DNA of 64,000 nucleotides from Hirsutella rhossiliensis (taxonomy: Eukaryota; Ascomycota; Sordariomycetes; Hypocreales; Ophiocordycipitaceae), in contig NW_025408669.1 in NCBI RefSeq assembly GCF_020360975.1, forward strand, positions 7,564,001 through 7,628,000. The letters run 5' to 3'. A program made the position numbers and the translations under genes. This document shows positions 12,600-22,854 of this stretch, one piece after another (position 1 is the first letter of the stretch; the number at the start of each line of letters is the position of its first letter). Below the pieces are notes generated by a model, which worked only from the letters and a program-made list of their open reading frames with translations, had not been told where the DNA came from and searched no databases.

Positions 12600-13084
12600 T
12601 ATCGCGAAGCGTAGCCTAATTTCGTAGTTCTCGGAGATATCCCTTAATATAAGGGACTAAGGAAGCTAAAAACACCTAGTATAGAAGAAGGAAGAAGGAG
12701 CTAAAAAGAGGTATAAAAAGGAGGGTAAGGGTATAAGGGGAAGCAGAAGTAGCGATAGCTTCCTATAAAGGTAGCGAAAGATAAGACGGATATACCGGCA
12801 ACGGCTAGAAAAGAGGGGAAAAACCGGCAAAAAGATCGGTAGTCGAAAGGATACTAATAGCTTCTTTAAGTAGGATCTTCTTTATTAATAGAGATACTAG
12901 ACGGGTATAAAGAGGGGCGTTAGATAGAGGAAAGAAGGATAATTAAGGCAATATAATAATTACTCCCCTACCTTTATTACTGCCCTAGAAAGAATTAAAT
13001 CTCTCTGCCCTGCCTATCCGACCCCTTACTTTTAATTTTACCTTCGTATATTTTTATATACTTCTCGTATCTCTCTTTACGAGA
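12600..13084 (+). repeat. Copia-1 3' LTR
   Basis: Starts TATCGCGAAGCG (TG to TA) right after the polypurine tract CTAAGGGGGTA at 12589-12599 and ends TTTACGAGA. Same length as the 5' LTR (485 bp). The right target duplication ATTAT is at 13085-13089. Confidence 0.9.
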
Positions 13085-15931
13085 ATTATAGCCCTAGATA
13101 TTAATATTAAGGTAATTAATCTCTATATTAATAATTCCGTTATTATAGTTAAAGGCCTCTCCTTTAATATTTATAAGTTTATATAGATCTTTCTTATATC
13201 TTTATATAAGTCGGTAACGATTAATAACTTTAAGTAAAACGTAATTACTTATCGCGCTATAGTTTAAAAGTATATATATATAATATCCCTTAATTTAGAT
13301 ATTTAATACTATTTAGTTACTATAGCTTACTATTACTATATATAGGGTCCTTAGATCTTATCGTATTATACTAGTTTATAACCTTTTTATAGATAGCGTA
13401 CCTTATTTTTTACTTAGTCCTTATTTATTTTATTTAGGTATTCTTCTTTAATTTATTATTAATATTATTTCTTTATATTTTTATTATATAGTATTATATT
13501 AAGGCTTAAAAGACTAATTTCTTATAGCTAATTAAAGACTTCTTATTTCTTAACGCTATATTATTTATATTATACTACTTTATAGTTAATTATATACTAT
13601 ACTTTATAATTCTATTTATCTTTATACTAAAGGTTAAGTTTTCGCTTTATATCTTTTTATTTTATATATAGTATTTCTATATTAATTCTTCCTTAGTTAA
13701 ATATAGCTTTTAGCTTTTATATATATTACTAATAATCTTTTAGTATACTATTATATTATTTATACTATACTTATACTTTTTTATATTTATAAACTCTATA
13801 GTTTAAGTATATATATTTATTATAATCTTCTTTATTATATTTAATTCGTTATATAAGTCTTTAAAATATTAATAGTTTAAATACTTTAAAGTAAGTAGCG
13901 CTATACTATTCCTTTATTTTAGCGTATTTATAGAATTTTTATATCTTTAAAAGATATCTCGTTAATAAACTATAATTATCGCGGTATTTAAGTAGTATAC
14001 TATAATTAGGTTCTAATAATATAACTTAGTTATTTAGGTAGCGTTAATTAATTTTCTAGTAATCTAGTTCTATACTTAAGTAAGGTATCGAAAGTACTTA
14101 TCTTTTAAACTTAACTTAGAAAGCGTTATATTATACCTTTATTTAAAAGTATATTATATAATCTAGGTAGATATATAATATTAATAAAATATACTTATAG
14201 TACTTATAAGTAAGTAGTATTTATAGGTCGTTTTTAAATTCTCCTTATAGTTACTATTATTATTATAGAGCTATAAAGGTATTAACTATAGTAATAGTTA
14301 TAGTATGGTCTCCTTTATATAGTACTAGTTAATATCGAATTAATATAGCTTATTAGTTTTCTATAAGAATTTAAGGTATTTATTAGGTTCTAATTTTAAG
14401 TATTTCTTTAAATTCTTTAAAGTATAAAGTATATTCCTTAATCGTAGTATTTTCCCTTAATAGTAAGGGTAGTAGTATAAGTTCGTTCTTATCTTTTATT
14501 TCTTTAAGTATTTCTTATTCTTTAAAGCTTATATTATCGATACTTTATTATTCCTCTTTAAGTTATTATCTAAGTTTTATAAGTATAAGTACTATATTTA
14601 TATCTTTTTTACTATATTATTTATAGACTACTTATTATTATTATCGATTTTTATTTTATATATCTTTTTAGAATCGTTTACTATTCTTCTTAATTTAATC
14701 TTAAAAGACTTTTTTAAGATAAGGGTATTTTAGTTCTATAAATTTAACTTATTTCTATATTTTAAGATCCCTTTATTATATTATTATAAAGGTCTTCTTT
14801 AATAGCTTTAAGAACTATCTAATACTATTCTTATCGCTTAAGTATACTCTATATTTATTATTATAGTATATAGTTTAACTAAGGAGTTTATACTTTAGTT
14901 CCTATTTATTAATAGCGTATAAGTATTTCTTACCTTTTAAGGCTAGTACTTAATAGGATTTCTTCTCCTTATAAGGTTATCTATATTCTTTAAAGTAATA
15001 TCTAAGTTTCCTATAATTAAAATACTTTCCTTTACTTTTTTATATTATATCTAGATCTATCTTATATAAGTTAATTATATAAGTATAAGTAATAAGAGTT
15101 TTACGCTTTTTTTTATAGTTAGCGAGTTAGTTAAAGTTATTCTTATAAGAAAGGTTTTAGTTTCCTCTTCCTTATTTCTTTTCCTAGTATTATATATACT
15201 ATCTATCGTTAATTTATACTACTATAGTAATATAGTTTAAGAGGTTATTAGGTCGATTTTCCTTATAGAGCTTATCTTTAACTTCTTCTTTAAGCTTATT
15301 ATAGAATCGTAATATAAGAGGTTCGTTATCTTAATTAAGCTTTAAAGTAACTTAATAGAACTTTATAGTATAATTTAATACTAAGATCCTTTATTAAAGT
15401 TCTTAAAGTTTTTATTTAGCTTCTTATTCCCTATTAATTATTCTAAATACCTTTATAATAGCTTCTTTAAATCCTTAGAAACTAATAAAGACTTTATCTA
15501 TCTTATTATCTTATCGCGCTAGTTAGTTATCGAGAAAACCCCTTATAATAAGTCTAAACTAAGCTAGTACCGTTCTAGATAAATAATTTCCTATATAGAG
15601 TACCTTTTTAACTAGGTCTAAGAGTTTAGTAGGGTAAAACTAAAAGTAAGCCTTAAGTTAAGTAAGAAAGTCTTAAAGTATACTATAAGTACTATTAAAT
15701 AGTCCTAGCTATTTTAGTTTAACTACTTCTTTAAGGGCCTTAACTTATTTATTACCTCTTTTATTCCTTAGTAACTATACCTTATATTAAAGGGTAAAAA
15801 TTTTATATATTATATTCTAAGGTAATATAATAGCTTTAAAGTTAGTTAATCTAGCTTACTATATAAGTATATTAATAGTTATAATATTACTTAGAGTAAT
15901 ATAGTACTATATTAAATAAGAGCTTTTAATA
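13085..15931 (-). pseudogene. Gypsy G copy 1, gag and pol 5' part
   Basis: Continuation of Gypsy G copy 1 on the far side of Copia-1. The join 6737/13090 is collinear with the uninterrupted sequence at 33580-33620 of copy 2. Saturated RIP leaves no ORF above the noise; by position in a minus-strand Gypsy it should hold protease and gag, but I could not read a motif with confidence. It ends at the LTR at 15932. Confidence 0.6.
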
Positions 15932-16420
15932 TATAATAACTAGTATTATTCTTAAGGGATAAACCTATTAAGGGGTTTATATTAATAGATATAATAGGGC
16001 GTGGTTTAAGTTATAATAAGTATATTATATTAGTAATAAGTTAGAGGTTATAAACTATAAACTATAACTAGGTAATTAAGTAATTAGAATTAAAAATAAG
16101 ATTATAATAAAGATTATAATAATTATAATATTAAAAGCTAGAGAGGTATCTATCTAAAGGAGTAATAGTAAGTAGCTATATATACTTATAGAAACTATCC
16201 TAGGATTATAGTCCTAGCTATAATCCTCTTTATAGCTTACTATAGCTTACTTATAAGCTATACTCCTAAGTAGTAATCTATTTATATAAAGCTTACTTAG
16301 CTTATATATACTTTAAGTAAGCTAAGCCTAAGTAACTTCTTATCCTAACTATTATTCTAAGCTGCTTTATTTTATAAATATAGCTAGCTTTCCTATAGCC
16401 CCCTAACTATAGTTATAATA
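15932..16420 (-). repeat. Gypsy G-family LTR, divergent subfamily
   Basis: Begins TATAATAACTAGTATTATTC and ends AACTATAGTTATAATA like the other G LTRs, and matches them over the first ~200 and last ~25 bp. The middle (about 16160-16390) is a different sequence rich in CTTA/TAAG repeats. It sits where the 5' LTR of copy 1 should be, but its divergence is more than RIP of two once-identical LTRs should give, and its flank (TTATA) does not match the flank of the left LTR (ACCGC). Confidence 0.65.
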
Positions 16421-16906
16421 TTATAGATAAAATCCTATCTTATAAAATAAGAATTACTTATTATTTTATATATTATTATATATTAAATAGATTACTAGTT
16501 ATCGTATAATCGGGAATTAAAGAAATAGAGCTAGCTTAGAATACTAGCTAAGACCTCTTAAGAATATAAGCACGACTAACCTCCTTTAAATATAAATATT
16601 AATAGAACTAAGATACTTCTAGATATACTTAAAGTATTATAGAACTCCTTAGTCTTAGGGCTATATAGAAGCCTAAATCTAGTCTTAAAAGGCTCTTCTA
16701 TTTAGCTATAAATATCTATATAAGATAGTATATCTGCTAGTAAGTAAAGATAGAATTATTAACTTTAATACTTCTTTTATATACTAATATACTACTAATA
16801 AATTCCGTTAAAAACCCTACCTTATACTCCTTCTTCCCCTCTATTATATAGTCCTATATAATTCCTTAAATTCCTAAAATTCCGCTTTTACTTATATACC
16901 TTAAGA
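16421..16906 (+). repeat. Copia D-family LTR, 5'-truncated, RIPped
   Basis: Aligns with about 50520-51013 and 55990-56478 (the LTRs of Copia D2) including the GGGAAT..., AGAGCTAGCTTAG and ATAAATTCCGTT blocks, with CA/TG mutated throughout. The first ~80 bp of the LTR is missing at the junction with the Gypsy LTR. It ends CCTTAAGA at 16906. No internal element sequence follows, so it is a solo or relict LTR. Confidence 0.75.
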
Positions 16907-17455
16907 GTAAGTAAGCGGTTATAGTAGTTAATCTAGCTATTATTCCGCTCGCCCTTAAAGCTCTAGTATTTATAGTAAGGAACCTTATTAAGGGAGGCTA
17001 GTAAGCGCTAGCCGTAATAAAATCTAAAGCGGCACTCTACCTACTTAGTATACTTATTAAGCTATATATAGTAATTATTATAGCGGTAGCGTTATACGCG
17101 GTTTAGTACTATCGATAGGAGCTAAATAGTAAAGGGATACTTTAATAAACTACTAATTAAAGGATTCCCTTTTCTAAGAGCCTATATTTACTATAGCTCT
17201 AGGTTAATAGCGGATATATAATATCCTTAGATATAGGCGAATTACTTATAGGACTAATCGTTATTAAGGTTTAAGTCTAAGTAGCTACCTAGCTAATATA
17301 GGCTATAGTAGTAACTAAAACCCCTACCTTACTACTTATAGCGGCCCTAAGAGTCCGTTAGGTTAAACATTTACTTTAAAATAATAGTTTTAAATAGTAT
17401 ATAACGCTTATAAAAGTAGTAAGTAGCGATATAAGCGTTATCTTATAATAGTTCC
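16907..17455 (+). mobile_element. Unclassified host element U, part 1
   Basis: RIPped DNA that reads on across the chromovirus B insertion at 17456 and the D1 insertion at 25130 to 31350. I see coding-like plus-strand text broken by RIP-type stops but no recognisable domain. GTTCC at 17451-17455 is the left target duplication of element B. Confidence 0.45.
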
Positions 17456-17654
17456 TGTTACGGGGTAGGTAGAGGGTCATGCCGTAGGTGCCTTCCGTTG
17501 TATTATAATAACAAGCTATGTAGGATCTAACTATGCGCCGCGCCCACTGCTGCTAAATACGCGTTTATGCGTGCGGCCTGCCCTAACCCGCAACGCTTGT
17601 CGGCTAAGGTCTGGGCTAATGCCCAGACCCACACCAAGGGTAAATACCCTTATA
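17456..17654 (-). repeat. Chromovirus B 3' LTR
   Basis: 199 bp, differing from 24127-24325 at a handful of positions, chiefly RIP-type transitions (for example the terminal TTACA is TTATA here). It contains a 22-nt perfect inverted repeat at 17608-17629, GGTCTGGGC and its complement around a TAAT loop. Confidence 0.9.
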
Positions 17655-17691
17655 TAAGGTCCCCGCCCCTCTCTCTACGGGCGGTCCCTCA

Positions 17692-17699
17692 TGACGTCA
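17692..17699. promoter_or_regulatory. TGACGTCA (CRE/ATF-type) site
   Basis: A perfect palindromic TGACGTCA, the binding site of bZIP factors of the ATF/CREB type, about 200 bp upstream of the antisense ORF. An imperfect hairpin (CTAGGAGGT / ACCTACTAG, with GCGCG arms) follows at about 17711-17751. The site could serve the antisense gene or occur by chance. Confidence 0.4.
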
Positions 17700-17778
17700 A
17701 TCCCGCACCTCGGCGCGCGGCTAGGAGGTAAATAACCTACTAGCGCGCTCCTATCGCTCTTTCCTCTTAACCACACCA

Positions 17779-17804
17779 TCATCATCATCATCAGCAGCAG
17801 CAGC
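17779..17804 (+). repeat. ATC/AGC trinucleotide microsatellite
   Basis: An (ATC)n run passing into (AGC)n in the leader of the antisense ORF, about 100 bp before its ATG. Confidence 0.7.
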
Positions 17805-17900
17805 CGCAACCATAACTATAAGTCTCCTAGCGCCTAGCCGTGCGCTGCCGCCCGCATACGAGCTAACCCGCACCCCCGCTAGTTATTTAAACAATTCAAT

Positions 17901-18824
17901 ATGTCCTCCCCCGCCTCGTCCCACTTCTCCGCCGAGATCGACGACTTCGTCGATCGCGCCCTCGCCTCGCCCGCCACCCCACCTGCTGCCCCCGCCGCCC
18001 CAGTCGCGCCTGCCGCCGCTCCGCGCCACCCGCTGCCCGGCTTCTCGGCCGTCAACTTTGCTGCCCGCGCCGCCGCCGCCCCCGCTGCGCTCTCCGCTGC
18101 CGGCCGCCGCGATGACGCCGACGATGACGACGATGATGATAAGCGCGGGTCCTCGCCGCCCTCCTCCGTAAGCCCCTCCGCCCCTATTCTCGCGAGTGTT
18201 GTTAACTCCCCGCACCAGCATAAGCGCGCCGTGGCCCGGGGCGCCACCCGCGATTCCCCCTGCGTGCGGTGTGCCTCGCAGTCCCTCCCCTGCGCCGACC
18301 AGGCCGGCCGCCCTCAGGGCAGCTACTTCCTGTGCGCCCGGGCTGGCCGCGCATGTGAGGTTGCGCCGCCCGTCCTTGCCCGTGCTGCCGCAGCTTAGAG
18401 CGCCGCGGAGCCGGGCAAGGACCAGAACAAGGCCAAGCGCGCCTTGACCGCCGCCGCCGCCGCCTACCGCAACTTGCGGTTCCTCGAGCGCGCCGCCCTC
18501 GTGCCTAAGTGCGTAAGCTCCCTTTCCCGCACTCTCTGCGGCGCTGACTCTCTCTCTCTTAGGGGCACCGTCGACGCCGCCCTGGCCGCCCCCGCCACCT
18601 CTGCCGCCGCCGCCTCCACCACCACCGGCACCGCCGCCGCCGCCGCCGCCGCCGCCGTCCCTAACGCCGCCGCCGTCGCCGCTTGGCTGGGTGGCCTAGA
18701 GGGCCGGATCCGCGCCCTCGAGGCCGGGGCCGCGCCTCACACTGAGGAGGAGGACGAGGAGGAGGACGAGGATGACCGTCTAGTGGTCGAGACCCCGCCG
18801 AAGAAGAAGGCCCGCCGGGCCTAG
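17901..18824 (+). pseudogene. Antisense accessory ORF of chromovirus B; Cys-motif protein with NLS-like tail, one in-frame stop
   Basis: A frame of 307 codons on the plus strand, opposite to the element's gag-pol, lying between the chromodomain and the 3' LTR. It is open throughout except for one TAG at 18396-18398, which a CAG to TAG RIP change would explain. Features in order: Ala/Pro-rich N-terminus; acidic run DDADDDDDDDK at residues 71-81; a motif C121-X2-C-X6-C-X13-C-X6-C152 that could bind zinc; after the stop, a possible coiled coil around GLEGRIRALE (codons ~266-275); an acidic EEEDEEEDEDD run; and a C-terminal PPKKKARRA that resembles a monopartite nuclear localisation signal. The same frame with the same cysteine spacing (to within one residue) is found in chromovirus A, so it is a conserved part of these elements. 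Product unknown; a nuclear, nucleic-acid-binding role is inference. A GTAAGC...CTGAC...TTAG segment at 18512-18561 looks like an intron, but removing it would break the frame. Confidence 0.7.
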
Positions 18825-19079
18825 TCTGTGCGCCCTCGAGCGCGCCCGCAAGGGCCAATGCGATTTGTTTATGCTGCCGCCGACCTAAGTGCGCCCCGCC
18901 TATTGTCCGTAGTCGCGGTATCCGTGACGTGCGCCCGTAGCTTGCGCTGGCGTAGCGACCGCCGCGGGCCCGGTGCCCCGCTGCTTCCTCGGGGGCGGGG
19001 CGTGGTCTCCCCCGCATCTTAGGGTGCTAGCTGCTTTGCCGCTAGGGGGGTGGCTTCTCTCGCCGGGCCGTCGCTTTCC

Positions 19080-19265
19080 TCTACTGGCCCGTAAAGGGCC
19101 TCGAACCTATCTAGAGCTGCCGCGCCCTCGAACTCGGAAGCCGGCTCCTACGTTAGGTCCTGGTAGCCGCGCTACTTAACGAGGACTTCGCGCCTCCTAC
19201 CGCGGCCCACGTTCTTCTAACGGGCTGCCCGTAACTCCTCTACCGAGAACTCCTCCTCCCCCTTA
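19080..19265 (-). pseudogene. Chromodomain at the C-terminus of chromovirus B pol
   Basis: Minus-strand reading gives EEFSVEEL, then a Gly/Arg turn, EVLVK, RGYQDLT and EPASEF, the core of a chromodomain with its VKW-GY-WEP pattern; both Trp codons are now TAG (TGG to TAG by RIP). Chromodomains at the end of integrase are thought to direct integration to marked chromatin. Chromovirus A has the counterpart at about 40260-40435. Confidence 0.8.
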
Positions 19266-20340
19266 ACGAGGATAGCGGCTAGTTGGGGATCCGCTGTCTC
19301 TTGGCCCGGTAAGGGGTCTGTAGCGGCGCGACGAAGGAGGTCGACGTTGATCGTGCTGTGGATGCCGGAGGGCAGCCCCTCTAGCTCTACGGTCTACGGA
19401 CTTAGCACCCTCTTTACCGTGTACTTAGCGTGCAGCTAGTTGAGCTTCTTCTTCGGCCTCGTCGACCTATAGTTGCGGAGGTCTAACTAGACCTTATCCC
19501 CCGCCGCGAACCTGTCTGCGGGATCCCGCGACTTATTGGCCTGCCGCTCCTGGTCCTAGGCGGCAGACGCTATCGAGGATTGGCAGAACTCCGAAACTTG
19601 TTGTAGCTTCCGCATAAAGGCGGACGCCCTGCCCTCCGGGGAGCTAGCTGGGTGGCGCTCCGCGCCTACATCTGCGGCAATAGGCCACGCCGACGGCGGT
19701 TCGAACCCGTGCAGCGTAAGGAAGGGGGACATGCCAATAGATAAGTTCGACCTACCGTTAAGCGCCATCTAGGCTGCGGGAAGCCACTTATCCCAGTCCG
19801 CCTAGTTACGGGCTATTACCCCCCGAAGGTAGGCTTGGACTTCCTGGTTAAGGCGTTCGGGCCCCCTATCAGTCTGTGGGTGGTAGGCCGTACTTAGCAA
19901 CTGGGTGACTTAGAGCAGCTTGCAGAGGTGCTGCTAGAAGCGGCCGGTCTAATTGGTGCCCCTATCACTAGTGATCGAGGCTAGCCACCAGTAGAAGCGG
20001 GCGTAGCACTAGAGGAAGCGCTCGGCGTAGGCCTCCGCTTCTATAGACGGTATCGGCTCTAGCACTACTTCCTTACTTAGACGGTCCTTAATTACCTAGA
20101 GATTGCGGTTGCCGCCCGCTGTAAGGGGGAGGTCAGTGATAAAGTCCATCTATATATGCGTGTGGAACCGGTCAGGGACCGGCAGTGACTTTAACAGGCC
20201 CCTCTTAAGCGCTCGCTAGATCTTCGAGCGGCCGTAGATGTCATAGTTGCGGAGGAAACGGCGGACGTGCGGTGCCATAAGCGGCCAGTAGAAGTCCCGG
20301 CCAATCGCTGCCAGCGTGCCCTCGCGGCCGGGATGGCCGA
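19266..20340 (-). pseudogene. Chromovirus B integrase
   Basis: The integrase region of the pol frame. Readable landmarks are MDFI-DLPL near 20150 (first catalytic Asp), SDRGTN near 19965 (second Asp), AYHPQTDR-PERLN near 19850 (catalytic Glu) and the open frame 19556-19768 beginning MALNGRSNLS. An N-terminal zinc-binding segment is expected near 20250-20350. RIP stops interrupt it many times. Confidence 0.7.
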
Positions 20341-22354
20341 TCACGCTTAAGTCGTGGATCATCTACACGATCCGCCCTCTTAACCTATCCCGCTCCTCGA
20401 CTTCCGGGGGGGCCGCCCTAGCTGCGGCCTCCGTTGTCGCCGGCGCGCCTGGGACCCATAGCCTGCCCTTATGGCGAAGGTGGCCACGGGGGTCGATATG
20501 GCAGTCGCCTACTTGGACTTTTAAACTAAGGCCGCGGTTAAGTGAGCGCGCCCCCGCCTCCACAGCGCGGCGTACGCTCGTATACGTGCTATCTTATGCC
20601 GCTAGCTGGTCCTATAGGCGTTAGAGCTCCTCATCTTAGAAGATACGCCGAGGGACGTCGGGCGTACCCTTAGGGGGGGCCGGGACCCCGGCCGCTCCTA
20701 GGGGGTTACCCTCCGCCCCTAATAGAGTGGCGCCGAGGTAAGTCTAGAGCGCCTTATCCGGGATCATCTATATATCTCGCGCATCGAGGTCTGCGGAGGT
20801 GGGCCGGTCCTGCTCTCTCCGTGAGAGGGCGTCCGGGACCGTAGCCTCCTTGCCTGGTCTATACTTAATGCGGAACTAGAAGCGCGAGAGATACTCCGCC
20901 CAGCGCGCCTACCGCTCTGAGAGATGCTGTCGGGTCATAAAGTATTCGAGGTTCCTATAGTCTGTAAGGATCTCGAAGCTCTCGCAGCTACGGAGTTCCG
21001 CCTACCACTACTCGAGGCAGCTAATAATCGCTAATATCTCCTTATCGTAGATTAGGTAGTTCCTCTCCGCCGCGGTAAGCTTGCGCGAGTAGAACGCCAC
21101 TGGCCTCCTCTGCCCTTCTACTTCTTAGGATAGGGTTCCCCTAAGTGCGTAGCCGCTATAGTCCGCTTCTACGGTTAAGGGATTGCCGAAGTCCCACTGC
21201 AGCAGTACTAGGGCCTACGAAAACAAGTCCTTAAGGGTTTAGAACGCCTCTGCCTATGCGGGTCCCTAGGAGAAGGGGGCCCTATCCCCCGTCAGCTCGT
21301 TAAGCGGTAGCACGATCCGCGAGAACTCCCTAATAAAGACCCGGTAGTAGTTAGCGAAGCTAAGGAAGCTCCGTACGCCTCGTTGCGATATCGGGGTCGC
21401 CTAGTCGCGGATAGCTTGAATCTTGGCTGGGTCCGCTTATACGCCTACGCCCGCGATAATAATAAAGCCAAGGTATTTAACGCGCTTGACGCTAAATTCG
21501 CATTTATCCGGGTCTAGGTATAGGCCGTGCTCTGCTAGGCGGTTTAGCACCTTCCGCACCTTCTATATATGGTCTTCGTAGCTCCCGCTCGAATAGATAA
21601 GAATATCATCTATATATACGGACGCGAACTCATCGAGGAAACCCCTAAGCACCCGGTTAATGTAACGTTAGAACGTAGCTAGGGCACCTACTAGGCCGAA
21701 GGGGGTGACCATCTACTCGAATAAGCCGTATCTCGTGCGGAACGCCGTCTTCCACTCCTCCCCGTGCGCTATTCGCACCTTATAGAACGCTTAGACGACG
21801 TCGAGCTTCGTAAACTACTTCGCCTTTGCCAGGTTACGGAGGGTCTCTCCTATGAGCGGAAGGGGGTACCGGTCCGGGCGTGTAATCGCGTTCAACGCTC
21901 GGTAGTCTACGCAGAAGCGAAGTCCCCCCCCCGGCTTCCGCACGAACAGGACCGGAGCCGCCGCCTTAGAGGAGCTGGCCCTAATAAATCCCTTATCGAG
22001 GAGGTCCGTAAGGGACTTCTTTAATACTAGTAGTTCCTCTCGTAACATGCTATATAGCGGCCCGAACGGCGGGGGAAGCTCCTTGCCGTTATCCCCCGTA
22101 CGGAGCGGTATTAAGTGGTCTACGCCCGGCTTATAGGGGTTTAACTTATCGGCCTCGCTCTTCCGGAAGAGCGGCAGCAGGTCGTGGAACCGCGGCGGGA
22201 TGGCCTGCCGTAGCTCCTCTTCCGACAAAGGGCGCTTCGGTCGTAGCGCTTTCTCAATGTCCGCTAGGCTAACCGCGTAGATCGACGCTGTAGCTGCGGC
22301 CGGCCCCTTCCGCCTACGGATTTGCCGTATCGTGCCCACGAACACCGAGGCCAA
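20341..22354 (-). pseudogene. Chromovirus B reverse transcriptase and RNase H
   Basis: The open piece 21815-22354 covers the RT N-terminal part: LLPLFRKSEADKL, then LLDKGFIRASSS, VLFVRKPGGGLRFCVDYRAL and the RYPLPLI turn, all typical of Ty3/Gypsy RT. The catalytic box VYIDDILIY is at about 21591-21617 with both Asp residues intact. RNase H follows with EADYSGYALRGTLS near 21130-21180 and the YDKEILAI motif near 21040. Stops are of the RIP type. Length and order fit a Gypsy pol. Confidence 0.85.
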
Positions 22355-22854
22355 GACTTCCTGGGCGTCTTATAAGTCGGGCAGAGCGTCTAGCGCTCCC
22401 TCCTTGCTACTATGCCGGACCTAGGACTACGTAGGGCTAAACCATAGCCTCCCCTCGTGCGGCACCGAATATGACTTCGTGTGCGTTAACCACGGCTTCC
22501 TAAGAATTAGGGGAAACTTAAGCTGGGGGACCATATATGCCACTAGCAGCCGCGGGAGGCCGTTAACCTCCGCAGCTACCTAGGCGACGCCTTTAATAAC
22601 CGCGCCCTCTATCGCGGCCGAGGCGCCCCTTATACGCCTAGGGCGAATCTTCTCTACTGGTAAGCGCAGCTCAAGGGCTTTCGCTTCGTCAATTGCGGCG
22701 TAACACTGGCAACCCTCGTCTATAAGGGCGGAGAGGAGGTAAGTCTAGTTAATGATAACTAGTATTAAAGTAGGTTCTTCTTTAATACGCCTTGCTAGGT
22801 CCTCCTTAGCTAGTGTCAGCTTGCTAGGCTCCGGGGCCCGCCTTCGCACCGGAG
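22355..22854 (-). pseudogene. Chromovirus B protease region
   Basis: The segment between gag and RT. The minus strand reads ALIDEGCQCYAAID at about 22680-22725, matching ALIDKGY-YYAVVDEA at the same place in chromovirus A. This is an aspartic-protease-like D-x-G core in which the usual second-position Thr or Ser is replaced. Confidence 0.55.

Larger units (their letters stand above)
6738..13084 (+). mobile_element. Copia-1, complete Ty1/Copia element, RIPped
   Basis: A 6347-bp element with 485-bp LTRs, an initiator-Met half-tRNA primer site, one long gag-pol frame in the order gag, protease, integrase, reverse transcriptase, RNase H (the Copia order), and a polypurine tract. It is flanked by ATTAT duplications and inserted in the gag/pol junction region of Gypsy G copy 1. 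All domains are visible, but dozens of TAG/TAA codons from RIP make it non-functional. Copia-2 at 33849-50445 and the LTR pieces at 56926-57935, 62616-63089 and 63701-64000 are the same family. Confidence 0.9.

Noticed and set aside
1..16900. AT-rich stretch as centromere or mitochondrial DNA
   Set aside because: The AT-richness is explained by CA/TG depletion over identifiable nuclear retroelements with CG retained, which points to RIP. A centromere cannot be excluded but nothing in the sequence shows it.
17879..18247. Minus-strand ORFs 17879-18247 and 17883-18221
   Set aside because: Shadows of the GC-rich antisense ORF 17901-18824 on the other strand; low-complexity Ser/Gly text and no conservation in chromovirus A.
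18828..19179. Plus-strand ORFs 18828-19022 and 18973-19179
   Set aside because: They overlap the sense-strand chromodomain end and show no domain; GC-rich composition makes chance ORFs likely.
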